The translations under genes were made by a program, and so were the position numbers. DNA of 64,000 nt from Muribaculaceae bacterium (GTDB taxonomy: Bacteria > Bacteroidota > Bacteroidia > Bacteroidales > Muribaculaceae). The stretch spans positions 20,104-84,103 of the forward strand of contig JAFSYB010000067.1 in the NCBI GenBank assembly GCA_017443765.1, written 5' to 3'. Numbering within the stretch: position 1 is the first letter of the stretch; every line of letters begins with the position of its first letter. Below are positions 1 to 9,670 of this stretch, one piece after another. Below the pieces are notes generated by a model that searched no databases, had not been told where the DNA came from, and saw nothing but the letters and a program-made list of their open reading frames with translations.

Positions 1-2032
1 CGTGCGTTTTAGCGCTGGCGGGCTTCACCACCGTGACGGCGCACGACGCGCTCAAGTTGCTGCCGTCCTGTGTGCTGACGTTGATGGTGGCTGTGCCGAT
101 TCCTTTGGCGGTCACCACACCGCCGCTCACTGTTGCCACAGCGGTGTTGCTGCTGCTCCACACCACAGCCTTGTTGGTGGCATCGCCTGGCGATATGGTG
201 GCGCGCAGTGTGAGGGTCTCGCCCACGTTGAGTGTGGCCGAAGTCTTGTTGAGCGTGATGCTCGTCACCGGCTGGGTCACCGTCACCTGGCAGGTGGCGC
301 TCTTGTTCGAGCCATCGGTGGTTGTGGCGGTGATGGTGGCCGCGCCGGCCTTGACGGCTCTCACACAACCGTTGGCATCAACGGTGGCCGATGCCGGGTT
401 GCTCGACTTCCAGGCCACGGTGCGGTTGGTGGCATTTTCGGGCAGCACGGAGGCGGTGAGGTACAGCGAATCGCCGACGACCAATGTGGCATCAGAGCTG
501 TCGAGCGAGACTGAAGTGGCAAGCACCTCTTCGCCATCGGGAGGAGTGGACCAGGCACCCACTGTGAACGAGGGAATCCGGCCCCAAATATAACCGTAAC
601 TATCAAAATACGGATTGCGCAAGGCCAGATAGTACTCCTCGCCCTGGTCGGCATCGATGCTGGCCCGAAACTCGACTCGCCGCTGCTCGCCCTTCGCGAT
701 GTCGACCGTCACTTCCACATAATCCATGACCGCGTAATCGGCAGTGATGACCCACATAGCAATCTGCCCATTGTAGTCACCGCCCGCGGCCTCCAGGTCG
801 ACATAGCAACGCACATCGTCGGCGGGCATCACATCGGCCATGGCAGTCATCTCGCCCACCCTGACCACACAGGCCTCGGGCTGCGCGGCAGGCTCAATGC
901 CAATGATGGCTGTTTGGTTCATGTTGTAGCCGCCCTCGCTCGAGCCGGCACCCTGCTGGCTGGGGTCGAGCACCGAGCTGGCAAAGTAGGAGTCCGATGC
1001 GCCGCTCCAACCCCAGTTGATGTGGAAATAGCCGCTGGTGTTGTAACCATCGAACACAAAAGCGTGGCCGGCCTTGCTGTTGCTGCCCGAATAGTAGATG
1101 GGGCGACCGGCGTCGAGCTCGCTGCGCAGTACAGCGTCCCAGTCACTACCTAAATCCGAGTAGTCGTAAGTGTTGTCACGCCTCATATAGCGCATGGCGC
1201 TGGAATAGGCGAAACAGGTACGCAAAGCCGTGTACGCGTCGTAGGACTGCGCCCCGCTGCCATTGGCTCCATAGTTCATATCCACTGCAATGCCCACATC
1301 GCTCATCAGCCGGGCCACGGCATTGGCCTGCGCGGTGGTGTAGCTGCCGCTGTAGCTGTTGCTCATCTGGCTCCAGGCGTATGCCGACTGGCCGAAGTCG
1401 GCGCTCAGCACGACCGGGCCGCTGGGCGAGTTCCAGGTGTAGCTGTGATGCCCGCGACCCTGTAGCGGCCAGGAATGGTACTTCATGATTTGCGCCATGG
1501 CAGTGGCCACACACCCCGTCCAGGCGCGGCCACTCGATGTGCCCGACACCTGGGGGCATAGGTTGTTGTAAGGCACGCCTTGGTCCCACTGTGTGGCAAG
1601 CAGCGGACTCACGCTGCTGCTCAGGGTGACGGCCTGGCGGGGGCGTGCGGCAGGGTGCTGGCGCAGCCATTCGAGCTGGCGCTGGTACTCGCCCAGCCAC
1701 CAACGCAGGTTGTCGGGCATACAGTCGGGGTCAAACGAGCCGCTCTCGCCGTAACCCCACACGGGCAGCGTGCAATCGTCGCCGCTCACAACCACATAGC
1801 CGCCACCGTCGCAATTGAACACATAGTAGTCGGCCTGGCCGGTTGTGGCCTTGGCTTCGTGCGCCAGCGTGAGCGTGACCTGTGCCGGCGCGTGACCTAT
1901 GCCCTGACGCGACGCAAACTGCCGCGATGCAAACTGCCGTGCCACGGCCTGTGCCTGGTTCGCCGTCACCGGGGCCGAACTGGCAACCACTGCCGCAATC
2001 ACGGCTAACAGTGTGAGTAATGTACGTTTCAT
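1..2032 (-). CDS. C10 family cysteine protease (streptopain-like) with bacterial Ig-like domains, C-terminus beyond window
   Basis: The protein starts with a signal peptide (MKRTLLTLLAVIAAVVASSA) at the ATG whose complement is 2030-2032. A Spi/propeptide-like segment follows (YYVFNCDGGGYVVVSGDD), then the peptidase domain. The catalytic Cys lies in GRAWTGCVATAMAQIMKYHS and the catalytic His in GHAFVFDGYN, followed by FHINWGWSG, which is the C10 pattern of streptopain and interpain. At least two BIG2-type Ig-like repeats follow (ATSVSLDSSDATLVVGDS and TSITLNKTSATLNVGET). The reading frame is open to base 1, so the end, probably a type IX sorting tail, is missing. Likely role: secreted or surface protease degrading host or dietary protein. 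It is transcribed divergently from iorAB. The peptidase assignment is firm; substrate and destination are inferred. Confidence 0.93.
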   Translation of the reverse strand, partial: MKRTLLTLLAVIAAVVASSAPVTANQAQAVARQFASRQFASRQGIGHAPAQVTLTLAHEAKATTGQADYYVFNCDGGGYVVVSGDDCTLPVWGYGESGSFDPDCMPDNLRWWLGEYQRQLEWLRQHPAARPRQAVTLSSSVSPLLATQWDQGVPYNNLCPQVSGTSSGRAWTGCVATAMAQIMKYHSWPLQGRGHHSYTWNSPSGPVVLSADFGQSAYAWSQMSNSYSGSYTTAQANAVARLMSDVGIAVDMNYGANGSGAQSYDAYTALRTCFAYSSAMRYMRRDNTYDYSDLGSDWDAVLRSELDAGRPIYYSGSNSKAGHAFVFDGYNTSGYFHINWGWSGASDSYFASSVLDPSQQGAGSSEGGYNMNQTAIIGIEPAAQPEACVVRVGEMTAMADVMPADDVRCYVDLEAAGGDYNGQIAMWVITADYAVMDYVEVTVDIAKGEQRRVEFRASIDADQGEEYYLALRNPYFDSYGYIWGRIPSFTVGAWSTPPDGEEVLATSVSLDSSDATLVVGDSLYLTASVLPENATNRTVAWKSSNPASATVDANGCVRAVKAGAATITATTTDGSNKSATCQVTVTQPVTSITLNKTSATLNVGETLTLRATISPGDATNKAVVWSSSNTAVATVSGGVVTAKGIGTATINVSTQDGSNLSASCAVTVVKPASAKTH

Positions 2033-2050
2033 AAATCATTAATTTTTTGT

Positions 2051-2085
2051 GGGGTAGGGGGTGAGACCGACATCTCGCCTTGCCC
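2051..2085. repeat. Dispersed imperfect palindrome, copy A
   Basis: This G-rich/C-rich segment ends in TCTCGCCTTGCCC and resembles 15950-15983, which ends in TCTCGCCTTGCGCC. Both lie just upstream of a minus-strand start codon, for the C10 protease and the nitroreductase respectively. With two copies it may be an intergenic repeat family or convergent GC-rich structure. Confidence 0.4.
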
Positions 2086-2274
2086 AAACGAAGAAGCCTG
2101 TATTCCCCCAAGAGGACATTGAATTATAATTTCGCGGCAAAGATACGCAAATAATTTGAAAAGCGCACAAACCAATCACATTTTAATTTCGATTTGCGCA
2201 CAATTCCGCCAATGGATTCCAGCAAAAAGTTGAACGGAATTAGATGCGGCAACACTTGTTTTTCGGCAGGTTTC

Positions 2275-2305
2275 TTGGTCATGTCAGATTTTTGGCGTAA
2301 ATTTG
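2275..2305 (+). promoter_or_regulatory. Promoter of iorAB
   Basis: TTG (2275-2277) and TAAATTTG (2298-2305) are 20 bases apart, matching the -33/-7 consensus of the Bacteroidota primary sigma factor. Transcription would start near 2312. Confidence 0.7.
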
Positions 2306-2389
2306 TGGCGATAAAGCAGCCCCTGCGGCTGGCTCATTGATAACAACCAAACAATAATTACCACATAGTTAAATAGTAACCAACAACTC

Positions 2390-4027
2390 ATGAGCAAGAA
2401 AACCCTACTCCTTGGCGACGAGGCTCTGGCCCTGGGTGCACTGCACGCCGGACTCACGGGCGTGTATGCCTACCCCGGCACGCCGTCGACCGAAATCACT
2501 GAATTTATCCAGCAGCATCCGCTGGCTCGCGAGCGCGGAGTGCACAGCACCTGGAGTGCCAACGAAAAGACGGCCATGGAGGCCGCCATCGGAGCCTCGT
2601 TTGCCGGCAAGCGTGCCCTGGTGTGCATGAAGCACGTGGGCATGAACGTGTGTGCCGATGCCTTTGTCAACTCGGCCATGACCGGAGCCAACGGCGGCCT
2701 GGTGGTCACCGCGTGCGACGACCCGTCGATGCACTCATCGCAAAACGAGCAGGACTCGCGCTTCTACGCCGAGTTTGCCATGATGCCCTGTTTCGAGCCA
2801 AGCTCGCAGCAGGAGGCCTACCGCATGATTGGGCAGGCCTACGACTTCTCGGAGCAGTTCCGCATCCCCGTGCTCATGCGCATGACCACGCGCATGGCTC
2901 ACTCGCGTGCCGTGGTCGAGACCGGCGACGTGCGCGACGAGAACCAGCTGCATTTCCCCGACAACCCGCGCCAGTGGGTGCTGCTGCCCGCCAACGCCAA
3001 GGTGCGCAACGTGCAGCTCATCAAGGACTATGCCGAGTTTGAGCACCAGAGCGAGGTGATGGGCAACAATGTTTACACCGATGGCACCGACCGCAGCATG
3101 GGCATTATTGCCTGCGGCATCGCCTACAACTACCTGATGGAGAACTTCCCCGATGGTTGCCCCTATCCCGTGCTCAAAATCTCGCAATACCCGTTGCCCA
3201 AGGCGATGATTCGCCGCATGGCTGCTGAGAGCAAGAGCATTCTGGTGATGGAAGAGGGTCAGCCGCTGGTGGAGATGCGCCTGCAAGGCGTGCTAGCCAC
3301 ACCCGTGCCCATCAAGGGTCGCCTCGACGGCACCCTGCCGCGCACGGGCGAGCTCACGCCCGACTGTGTGCGCCAGGCCGTGGGGCTGCCCGAGCTGCCG
3401 CGTGGTGAGGCCTCGCAGGTGGCCGTGCCGCGTCCCCCGGCACTGTGTCAGGGCTGTGGACACCGCGACTTCTACACCGCTTTGAATAATGTGGTCAAGC
3501 CCATTTCGAGCGCACGCGTGTTCAGCGACATCGGCTGCTACACCCTGGGCTGGCTGGCACCGTTCCACGCTTTCCACACCTGCGTGGAGATGGGGGCCTC
3601 GGTGACGATGGCCGTGGGAGCCGCCAACTCGGGCGTGCACCCCGCCGTGGCTGTGATTGGCGATTCCACCTTCACCCACAGCGGCATGACCGGTCTGCTC
3701 GACGCTGTCAACAGCAAGGCCAACGTCACTATCTGCATCAGCGACAACCTCACCACCGGCATGACCGGCGGACAGGATTCGGCTGGCACCGGACGGCTTG
3801 AGAGCATCTGCACCGGACTGGGTGTCGAGCCCGAGCATGTGCGCGTGATTATCCCACTGCCCAAGAACTACGAGGAGATGCAGCGCGTGATCAGCGAGGA
3901 AATCAATTATCACGGCGTGAGTGTGATCATCGCCCGCCGCGAGTGCATCCAAACCGCCAAGCACCACGCCGCACAAGCCAGAAAAGACAGCAACGTTCCT
4001 AACCTGAAATCCCCGCAAAGACAATGA
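2390..4027 (+). CDS. iorA: Indolepyruvate:ferredoxin oxidoreductase, alpha subunit (no ferredoxin domain)
   Basis: IorA oxidatively decarboxylates aryl pyruvates (indolepyruvate, phenylpyruvate) to acyl-CoA with ferredoxin as acceptor; the enzyme can also run in the reductive direction. The 545-residue protein begins with the pyruvate-oxidoreductase domain I (LLGDEALALGALHAGLTGVYAYPGTPSTEI), where a conserved YPGTP..E motif is visible. Its second half is the thiamine-pyrophosphate domain, starting at PPALCQGCGHRDFY and including IGDSTFTHSGMTGLLDAV with the GDS..N-type Mg/TPP site. Many IorA proteins end in a 2x[4Fe-4S] ferredoxin domain. Here the chain stops soon after SVIIARRECIQTAKHHA and lacks it, as in many Bacteroidales. 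The stop overlaps the iorB start (ATGA), so the two are translationally coupled. Confidence 0.93.
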   Translation: MSKKTLLLGDEALALGALHAGLTGVYAYPGTPSTEITEFIQQHPLARERGVHSTWSANEKTAMEAAIGASFAGKRALVCMKHVGMNVCADAFVNSAMTGANGGLVVTACDDPSMHSSQNEQDSRFYAEFAMMPCFEPSSQQEAYRMIGQAYDFSEQFRIPVLMRMTTRMAHSRAVVETGDVRDENQLHFPDNPRQWVLLPANAKVRNVQLIKDYAEFEHQSEVMGNNVYTDGTDRSMGIIACGIAYNYLMENFPDGCPYPVLKISQYPLPKAMIRRMAAESKSILVMEEGQPLVEMRLQGVLATPVPIKGRLDGTLPRTGELTPDCVRQAVGLPELPRGEASQVAVPRPPALCQGCGHRDFYTALNNVVKPISSARVFSDIGCYTLGWLAPFHAFHTCVEMGASVTMAVGAANSGVHPAVAVIGDSTFTHSGMTGLLDAVNSKANVTICISDNLTTGMTGGQDSAGTGRLESICTGLGVEPEHVRVIIPLPKNYEEMQRVISEEINYHGVSVIIARRECIQTAKHHAAQARKDSNVPNLKSPQRQ

Positions 4028-4608
4028 AACAAGATATCATCCTGTGCGGTGTGGGAGGACAAGGCATCCTCTCCATCGCCACGGTCATCGGCTGGGCTGC
4101 CCTCGACCAGAACCTCTATCTCAAGCAGGCCGAAGTGCACGGCATGAGCCAGCGCGGCGGCGACGTGCAGAGCAACCTGCGCATCAGCTCCGACCCTATC
4201 CACAGCGACCTCATTCCCCTGGGGGGGTGCGACCTGATTGTGTCGCTCGAGCCCATGGAAGCCTTGCGCTACCTGCCCTATCTGAAGCCCGGAGGATGGA
4301 TTATTACCGCGTCCACTCCATTTGTCAACATTCCCAACTATCCCGAGATGGAAACCGTGAATGGCGAACTCGACAAAGTGGGCAACGTGATTCGCCTCGA
4401 TGTGGAGGCCATCGCCCATGAGGTGAACTCGCCCCGCAGTGCCAACATGGTGCTCCTGGGTGCCACCGCCTCGGTGCTCGACATCCTGGAACCCGACAAA
4501 CTCATCGAGGGCATCACCAACGTGTTTGGCCGCAAGGGGCAAGCCATCGTCGACACCAACATCGCTGCCTTCCGCGCCGGATACGAGCGCGCCGAACAAC
4601 ACAAGTAA
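4024..4608 (+). CDS. iorB: Indolepyruvate:ferredoxin oxidoreductase, beta subunit
   Basis: This 194-residue protein is the gamma-type domain of 2-oxoacid oxidoreductases. It opens with the hallmark DIILCGVGGQGILSIATVIG and continues with KQAEVHGMSQRGGDVQSNLR, both typical of IorB/PorG subunits that bind the CoA-side partner of IorA. Its length is normal for the family. The start ATG at 4024 overlaps the iorA stop by four bases. Together with IorA it forms the cytoplasmic heterodimeric or heterotetrameric enzyme of aromatic amino-acid fermentation or aromatic acid assimilation. Confidence 0.93.
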   Translation: MKQDIILCGVGGQGILSIATVIGWAALDQNLYLKQAEVHGMSQRGGDVQSNLRISSDPIHSDLIPLGGCDLIVSLEPMEALRYLPYLKPGGWIITASTPFVNIPNYPEMETVNGELDKVGNVIRLDVEAIAHEVNSPRSANMVLLGATASVLDILEPDKLIEGITNVFGRKGQAIVDTNIAAFRAGYERAEQHK

Positions 4609-4634
4609 CTCCCGTTTAGGCAATTAACCGCACT

Positions 4635-4690
4635 GCCCCCGGTGGTTTCCTCTGGCCCTGCTCACAGGACATGAAGAAATCGCCGGGGGC
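4635..4690 (+). terminator. Hairpin after iorAB
   Basis: GCCCCCGGTGGTTTC (4635-4649) pairs with GAAATCGCCGGGGGC (4676-4690) over 15 positions with two G-U pairs. It lies 27 bases after the iorB stop. The T-run downstream is poor (GTGTTTC), so it is either a weak intrinsic terminator or an RNA-stabilising 3' hairpin. Confidence 0.5.
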
Positions 4691-4845
4691 GTGTTTCATG
4701 ACCTCACTCCACAAGATGCTCAAAGCCGGTATGCCGCCATGGGGCAATTCAAGCGGGATTCAACCCGGGCGATATTGCGTGCCGCTGCGCCGCGATTTTT
4801 AGCTCACACTTTCACAACCCTGTGCATTTAATTACGCATTGCGCA

Positions 4846-4875
4846 TTGTATATTCTCCATTATTGTGTAATTTTG
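4846..4875 (+). promoter_or_regulatory. Promoter of tamB
   Basis: TTG (4846-4848) and TAATTTTG (4868-4875) are 19 bases apart, a close match to the Bacteroidota consensus. Transcription would begin near 4882, which rules out an in-frame start at 4880 and favours the ATG at 4931. Confidence 0.75.
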
Positions 4876-4930
4876 CAGTTTGAATCATTCACAGCGGGTT
4901 TGGAACGAATGTTGCTATCTGCTATTGCGT

Positions 4931-7900
4931 ATGAAACAGACTGCGAAGTGGATTTTTAAAAGTGCGCGTGCCGTGGTGGTGACACTGCTGGTGCTGGCTG
5001 TTGTGCTGCCGGCGTTGCTCTATGCGGCGTTGCAGCTGCCGGCCGTGCAACTGCGGCTGAAAAGCGAAGGCGAGAAGGCATTGAGCGACTTGCTGCACAC
5101 CCGGGCGACGATTGGCAGTGTGAGCATCGCGCCGTTCAACCAGCTTGTGCTCCACGATGTGATTGTGCCCGACCAACAAGGCGATTCGCTGCTCACTGTC
5201 GAGACCCTCGGCGCCGCCATCGACCTCGCCGTTCTCGCTAAAGAGCGCAGGCTGCTGTACACCTATGGAGAAATCAACGGCTTGAAAGGCCGCATCACAC
5301 GCCCCGACGCAAACAGCCCCACCAATGCGCAATTCCTGGTCGATGCCTTCAAGCCCAAGCCCAACCAGCCGCCCAAGCCTTTCGATGTGGAGGTGCGCGG
5401 GGTGGTGATTCGCAACAGCGAGCTGGCCTACGATGTGCTTGACCAGCCTCGCCGTCAGGCGGGCCGTTTCGACCCCAACCACATTCGCCTGGACAATATC
5501 AAGGCTGATGTGGCCCTGCCTCGACTGCGCAACAACGAATTCGACATCCACGTCAAGCGGCTGGCCTTTGACGAGCAAAGCGGTTTCGTGCTCAAGAACC
5601 TGGCCGTTCGCGCACTGGTCACCGACACGCTGATGGAGGTGCAGGGCTTGCGCGTGGAACTGCCACATTCGCTCGTTCAACCCGCTGATGTCGCCTTGTC
5701 CTACAGCTCGCTCAAGAGCCTTGGGGGAGAAATACGCACCATTCCGCTCACTTTGCAGGTGCATGAGGCCACGCTCACCCCGGCCGACCTGAGTGCCTTT
5801 GTGCCAGCTTTGTCTGCTTGGAACGAGGCTCTGACGGTGACGGCCACAGTGCATGGCTCGGCTGCGCTCGACGAGGTGCGTGTGCCGGTGCTGCGCGTGA
5901 GCGACACCAGCCAACAACTGAGTGTGGACCTGAATGGCTCTGTGGCAGGGCTGAGCGCCCCGCAGCAGCTGCGCTACGCTTTCCCACACCTGCGTGCCTC
6001 GCTCTCGGCCTCCATGCTGGCCCGGGTGTGCAACTTGCTGCCGGCCTTGTCGCCACAGGCTCGGCAGGTTGTCGAACGCTGCGGCAATGTGGAGGTGGAT
6101 GCCAGTGTGCAAGGCGACCGCAGCGCAGTCGGCCTGAACGGAAAGCTGAGCACTTCGTGTGGCTCCCTACAGGTGAACGGTTTGTTTGCCGACAATGGAA
6201 ACAAGAGTTTCAAGGGTCACCTGTCCACGCCCGGCTTGCGGGTGGGCGACTTGATTGGCAAGCGTGACCTGATTGGGGAGGTGGCCGTGGATGCCGACCT
6301 TGATGCCATGTTGCGCGGTCGCGAGCCGAGCGGCTCCATCAATGGGCGTGTGCACCACATCGACCTGAAAGGCCGCCGTCTGCACAACATCGTGGCCGAT
6401 GTGAAGGCCGATGGGGGTGACTACGAGGGTTCCATCAGCATTGATGACCCCATGGGGGCAGTGCAGGCTGCCGGCAAGCTGCGCCTGGCTGGGGCCGACA
6501 CTCGCATCAACGCCACTGCCGATGTGAGGCACCTCACTCCTGCCGTCTGGGGCGTGAAAGGCAAATGGGCGGGTGCCGCACTTGATTTTCGCGCACAGGC
6601 CTCGTTTGTGGGCAACCAGATTGACAACGCCACGGGAACCGTCGACGTGACCGACATTGCCATCACCCAGGCCGAGGGAAAACTCATCACGCTCGACCAC
6701 CTTGCAGTCACGGCCGACAACGCCTCGGCGCCACAGCGGGTGGTTGTGGATTGCGACTTGCTGAATGGCTACATCACCGGCCGATACGATTTCGAGACGT
6801 TGGTGCCCACGGTGAAGTCGATGCTCAGTGTGCCGTTCCCCCAGTATTTCAGTGCTTATACAAGTCGCCGGGGCATACCCAACGACCTCTCGTTCCATTT
6901 CGCCGTCGAGCCCTCCGAGAAACTCCAGCAACTCGTTGGCCTGCCAGTGACCCTGCTCGACAAAGTGACGCTTGATGGCGCTGTGGAGGAAACAACGGGC
7001 GACATAAACCTGAACATTGCCGCGCCCTACCTGTTGCAGGGCAACAAGCTCATCGAGGGCACGGCCCTCACCGCGCGCCTCGACAGCACCACACGCGATG
7101 TGATTGTGCAGGCTACCACGCTGGTGCCATCGAAGAACGGAAAGATTGCCGTAGCCCTCGATGCCGCAGGGGTCAACGACCGCATTGATGTCAATCTGGG
7201 CTGGCAGGTGGTGCGACGCCCGGGCTTCCACGGCGACCTGAACCTCTCGGCGCTCGTGCAGCGCACTCCCGAACATCGCCTTGATGCCGTCATCGACATC
7301 AATCCCACCTCGCTGGTGTTCAACGACACCGTGTGGCGCGTGGAGCCAGGCCAGGTGAGAATCTGTAACGGTGTGATTGATGTCGACCACATAGAGGGAC
7401 ACAACGACCAGCAATGGGTGCGCATTGGCGGCAAAGTGTCGAAAGACCCCGAAGACCAACTGTGCCTGGAATTGAACGACATCAGTTTGGACTATGTGTT
7501 TGAAACCCTCAACATCCCCAACGTGGACTTCGGCGGCCGCGCCACGGGCAAGTTCTTTGCCAGCGACTTGCTGTCGGGACAGCCGCGCCTCTCCACACCG
7601 CTGTTGCGTGTCGACGACTTGTCGTACAACGATGCCGTGATGGGCGATGCCGACATCCAGAGCCATTGGGACAGCGACACCAAGTCGGTGGCTCTGCGTG
7701 CCAATGTGGCGCAGCGCAATGGCCGCAACACGCTCATTGACGGCGCGATTTTTGTGGCCAACGACTCGCTCTACCTCACCTTTGATGCCGACCACGTCAA
7801 CATTGCCTTTATGCGGCCTTTTATGGCCGCGTTCACCAGCGATGTGCTAGGCGAGGTGAGCGGTCATGCTGTTCTGGCGGGAAACTTCAGCACCATCGAC

Positions 7901-9505
7901 TTGGAGGGCGATGTGCGTGCCGACTCGCTGCGGTTCAAGCTCGCATACACCGGCGTGACCTACACTTGCGCCGGCGATTCGGTGCATATTGTGCCAAACT
8001 TCATTCAGTTCGACAACGTGCGAATCCACGACCGCGACGGGCATGAGGCGCGTTTCGACGGCTGGCTCAGGCACGATGCTTTCCACAACCCCCGGTTTGA
8101 GTTTGCCGTCACCCAGGCCAACGACCTGCTTTGCTTCGACACCCACGAGACCGACAACCCCGTGTGGTATGGCACCATCTATGGCGATGGCGCGGCGTTT
8201 GTCAAGGGCGAGCCGGGGCAGGTGGATATAAAGGTGAACATGGTGTCGTCTCCGCATAGCACGTTCACTTTTGTGCTCAGCGATGCCGTCGAGGCGGGCG
8301 ACTACAACTTCATCACTTACCGCGACCGCGACCGCCGCGACGCTCCGGTGGCGTCGCAGCCCACCGACACGCTTCCCGAGACCGTGCGCCAGCACCTGGC
8401 CCGTGCCAAAGAGCAGGAACAGTCGCAACCCACGCACTACACCATCGACTTGCAAGGCGACATCACCCCCGACGCGCAACTCATTCTCGTTATGGATCCC
8501 GTGGGCGGCGACCGCGTGCGAGCCACCGGGCGCGGGAGCATGCGCATGACCTATAACGATGCCGACGAGATGGCTATCTATGGCACCTACACGATCGAGC
8601 GCGGAAACTACAACTTCACCCTTCAGGACATTATCATCAAGGACTTCACCATTCGCGACGGCAGTTCCATCACTTTCCAGGGCGACCCCTACGCCGCCAC
8701 ACTCGACCTCGTGGCCGCCTATGCACTCAACGCCAACCTGCGCGACCTGGACGAGAGCTTGGCGCAGGACAAGGAAATCACCCGCACCAACGTGCCCGTG
8801 CACGCACTGCTGCACGCCAAAGGACCCATCAGTGAGCCCGACATCTCGTTCGACCTGGAGTTCCCCACGCTCCCCTCCGACACCTACCGCAAGGTGAAAA
8901 GCATTGTCAACACCGACGAGATGATGAACCAGCAAATCATTTACCTGCTGGCGCTGAACCGTTTCTATACCCCCGACTACCTGAGGGGAGGCAACGAGTT
9001 GAGCTCGGTGGCCTCGTCGACCATCTCCTCGCAGTTGGGAAATATGCTGGGCAAGATGAGCGACAAATGGAGCATCTCGCCCAACTTCCGCTCCGACAAG
9101 GGCGACTTCACCGACATGGAGGTGGACGTGGCCTTGTCGAGCCGCCTGCTCAACAACCGCCTGCTCATTAACGGCAACCTGGGCTACCGTGACCAAACCT
9201 ATACCAACCAAGGAAGCAACTTTATCGGTGACTTCGACATTGAGTACCTGCTCAATCCGCGTGGCACCATGCGACTGAAAGCTTACAACCACTTCAACGA
9301 CCAAAACTACTACCTGCGCAATGCGCTCACCACGCAGGGCGTGGGCGTGATGTGGAAGCACGACTTCGACGGGGCTTTCGACTTCCTGCGCCGTCGCTCG
9401 GCTGGCTCAACCCGTCCGCAATCCAATGCCACGCCGGCACCTGCCGACACCACTGCAAGCGATTCGGCAACCCTTGATGCTCCAAACGCACAAAAACTGC
9501 AATGA
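4931..9505 (+). CDS. tamB: Translocation and assembly module protein TamB (DUF490/AsmA-like), very long
   Basis: The protein begins MKQTAKWIFKSARAVVVTLL with one N-terminal membrane anchor and continues for about 1500 residues of AsmA/TamB-like beta-rich repeats. It ends in the conserved DUF490 C-terminus (IYLLALNRFYTPDYLRGGNE, then NNRLLINGNLGYRD and FDIEYLLNPRGTMRLKAYNH). Known TamB proteins form a hydrophobic groove across the periplasm and help lipid transport or outer-membrane protein assembly with a BamA-type partner. No BamA/TamA-like gene is adjacent here. The last 40 residues after DFLRRR are a low-complexity Ala/Thr/Pro tail. The start at 4931 is chosen because the promoter -7 box lies at 4868-4875 and the anchor follows directly. 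Confidence 0.88.
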   Translation: MKQTAKWIFKSARAVVVTLLVLAVVLPALLYAALQLPAVQLRLKSEGEKALSDLLHTRATIGSVSIAPFNQLVLHDVIVPDQQGDSLLTVETLGAAIDLAVLAKERRLLYTYGEINGLKGRITRPDANSPTNAQFLVDAFKPKPNQPPKPFDVEVRGVVIRNSELAYDVLDQPRRQAGRFDPNHIRLDNIKADVALPRLRNNEFDIHVKRLAFDEQSGFVLKNLAVRALVTDTLMEVQGLRVELPHSLVQPADVALSYSSLKSLGGEIRTIPLTLQVHEATLTPADLSAFVPALSAWNEALTVTATVHGSAALDEVRVPVLRVSDTSQQLSVDLNGSVAGLSAPQQLRYAFPHLRASLSASMLARVCNLLPALSPQARQVVERCGNVEVDASVQGDRSAVGLNGKLSTSCGSLQVNGLFADNGNKSFKGHLSTPGLRVGDLIGKRDLIGEVAVDADLDAMLRGREPSGSINGRVHHIDLKGRRLHNIVADVKADGGDYEGSISIDDPMGAVQAAGKLRLAGADTRINATADVRHLTPAVWGVKGKWAGAALDFRAQASFVGNQIDNATGTVDVTDIAITQAEGKLITLDHLAVTADNASAPQRVVVDCDLLNGYITGRYDFETLVPTVKSMLSVPFPQYFSAYTSRRGIPNDLSFHFAVEPSEKLQQLVGLPVTLLDKVTLDGAVEETTGDINLNIAAPYLLQGNKLIEGTALTARLDSTTRDVIVQATTLVPSKNGKIAVALDAAGVNDRIDVNLGWQVVRRPGFHGDLNLSALVQRTPEHRLDAVIDINPTSLVFNDTVWRVEPGQVRICNGVIDVDHIEGHNDQQWVRIGGKVSKDPEDQLCLELNDISLDYVFETLNIPNVDFGGRATGKFFASDLLSGQPRLSTPLLRVDDLSYNDAVMGDADIQSHWDSDTKSVALRANVAQRNGRNTLIDGAIFVANDSLYLTFDADHVNIAFMRPFMAAFTSDVLGEVSGHAVLAGNFSTIDLEGDVRADSLRFKLAYTGVTYTCAGDSVHIVPNFIQFDNVRIHDRDGHEARFDGWLRHDAFHNPRFEFAVTQANDLLCFDTHETDNPVWYGTIYGDGAAFVKGEPGQVDIKVNMVSSPHSTFTFVLSDAVEAGDYNFITYRDRDRRDAPVASQPTDTLPETVRQHLARAKEQEQSQPTHYTIDLQGDITPDAQLILVMDPVGGDRVRATGRGSMRMTYNDADEMAIYGTYTIERGNYNFTLQDIIIKDFTIRDGSSITFQGDPYAATLDLVAAYALNANLRDLDESLAQDKEITRTNVPVHALLHAKGPISEPDISFDLEFPTLPSDTYRKVKSIVNTDEMMNQQIIYLLALNRFYTPDYLRGGNELSSVASSTISSQLGNMLGKMSDKWSISPNFRSDKGDFTDMEVDVALSSRLLNNRLLINGNLGYRDQTYTNQGSNFIGDFDIEYLLNPRGTMRLKAYNHFNDQNYYLRNALTTQGVGVMWKHDFDGAFDFLRRRSAGSTRPQSNATPAPADTTASDSATLDAPNAQKLQ

Positions 9506-9564
9506 TTAACGCAGTTTTCACTATTTATAGGATTGAGTAACATTACACATTCGATTTTTATGTG

Positions 9565-9572
9565 TAATTTTG
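9565..9572 (+). promoter_or_regulatory. Putative -7 box for gyrA
   Basis: TAATTTTG matches the -7 consensus about 100 bases before gyrA. No well-placed TTG is seen upstream, so only the -7 element is supported. Confidence 0.45.
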
Positions 9573-9670
9573 TAGGTTATTTGAGCGAAACGGGCGTGCG
9601 TTCCAGCTGGGGCGAAGTTTGGCCTGCGGGGCGGCGCCGGTATTAGTACAATTTTAACCACATTGTTTTA

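Larger units (their letters stand above)
2033..2389. promoter_or_regulatory. Divergent promoter region between the C10 protease and iorA
   Basis: This 357-base gap holds two outward-facing promoters. On the minus strand a -7 box TATCTTTG (complement of 2138-2145) with a TTTG (complement of 2168-2171) 22 bases upstream fits the Bacteroidota consensus slightly loosely and points to the protease. On the plus strand TTGG (2275-2278) and TAAATTTG (2298-2305) are spaced 20 bases from TTG to TAAATTTG and point to iorA, leaving a leader of about 80 bases. A degenerate palindromic sequence lies at 2051-2085. No gene is seen. Confidence 0.7.
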
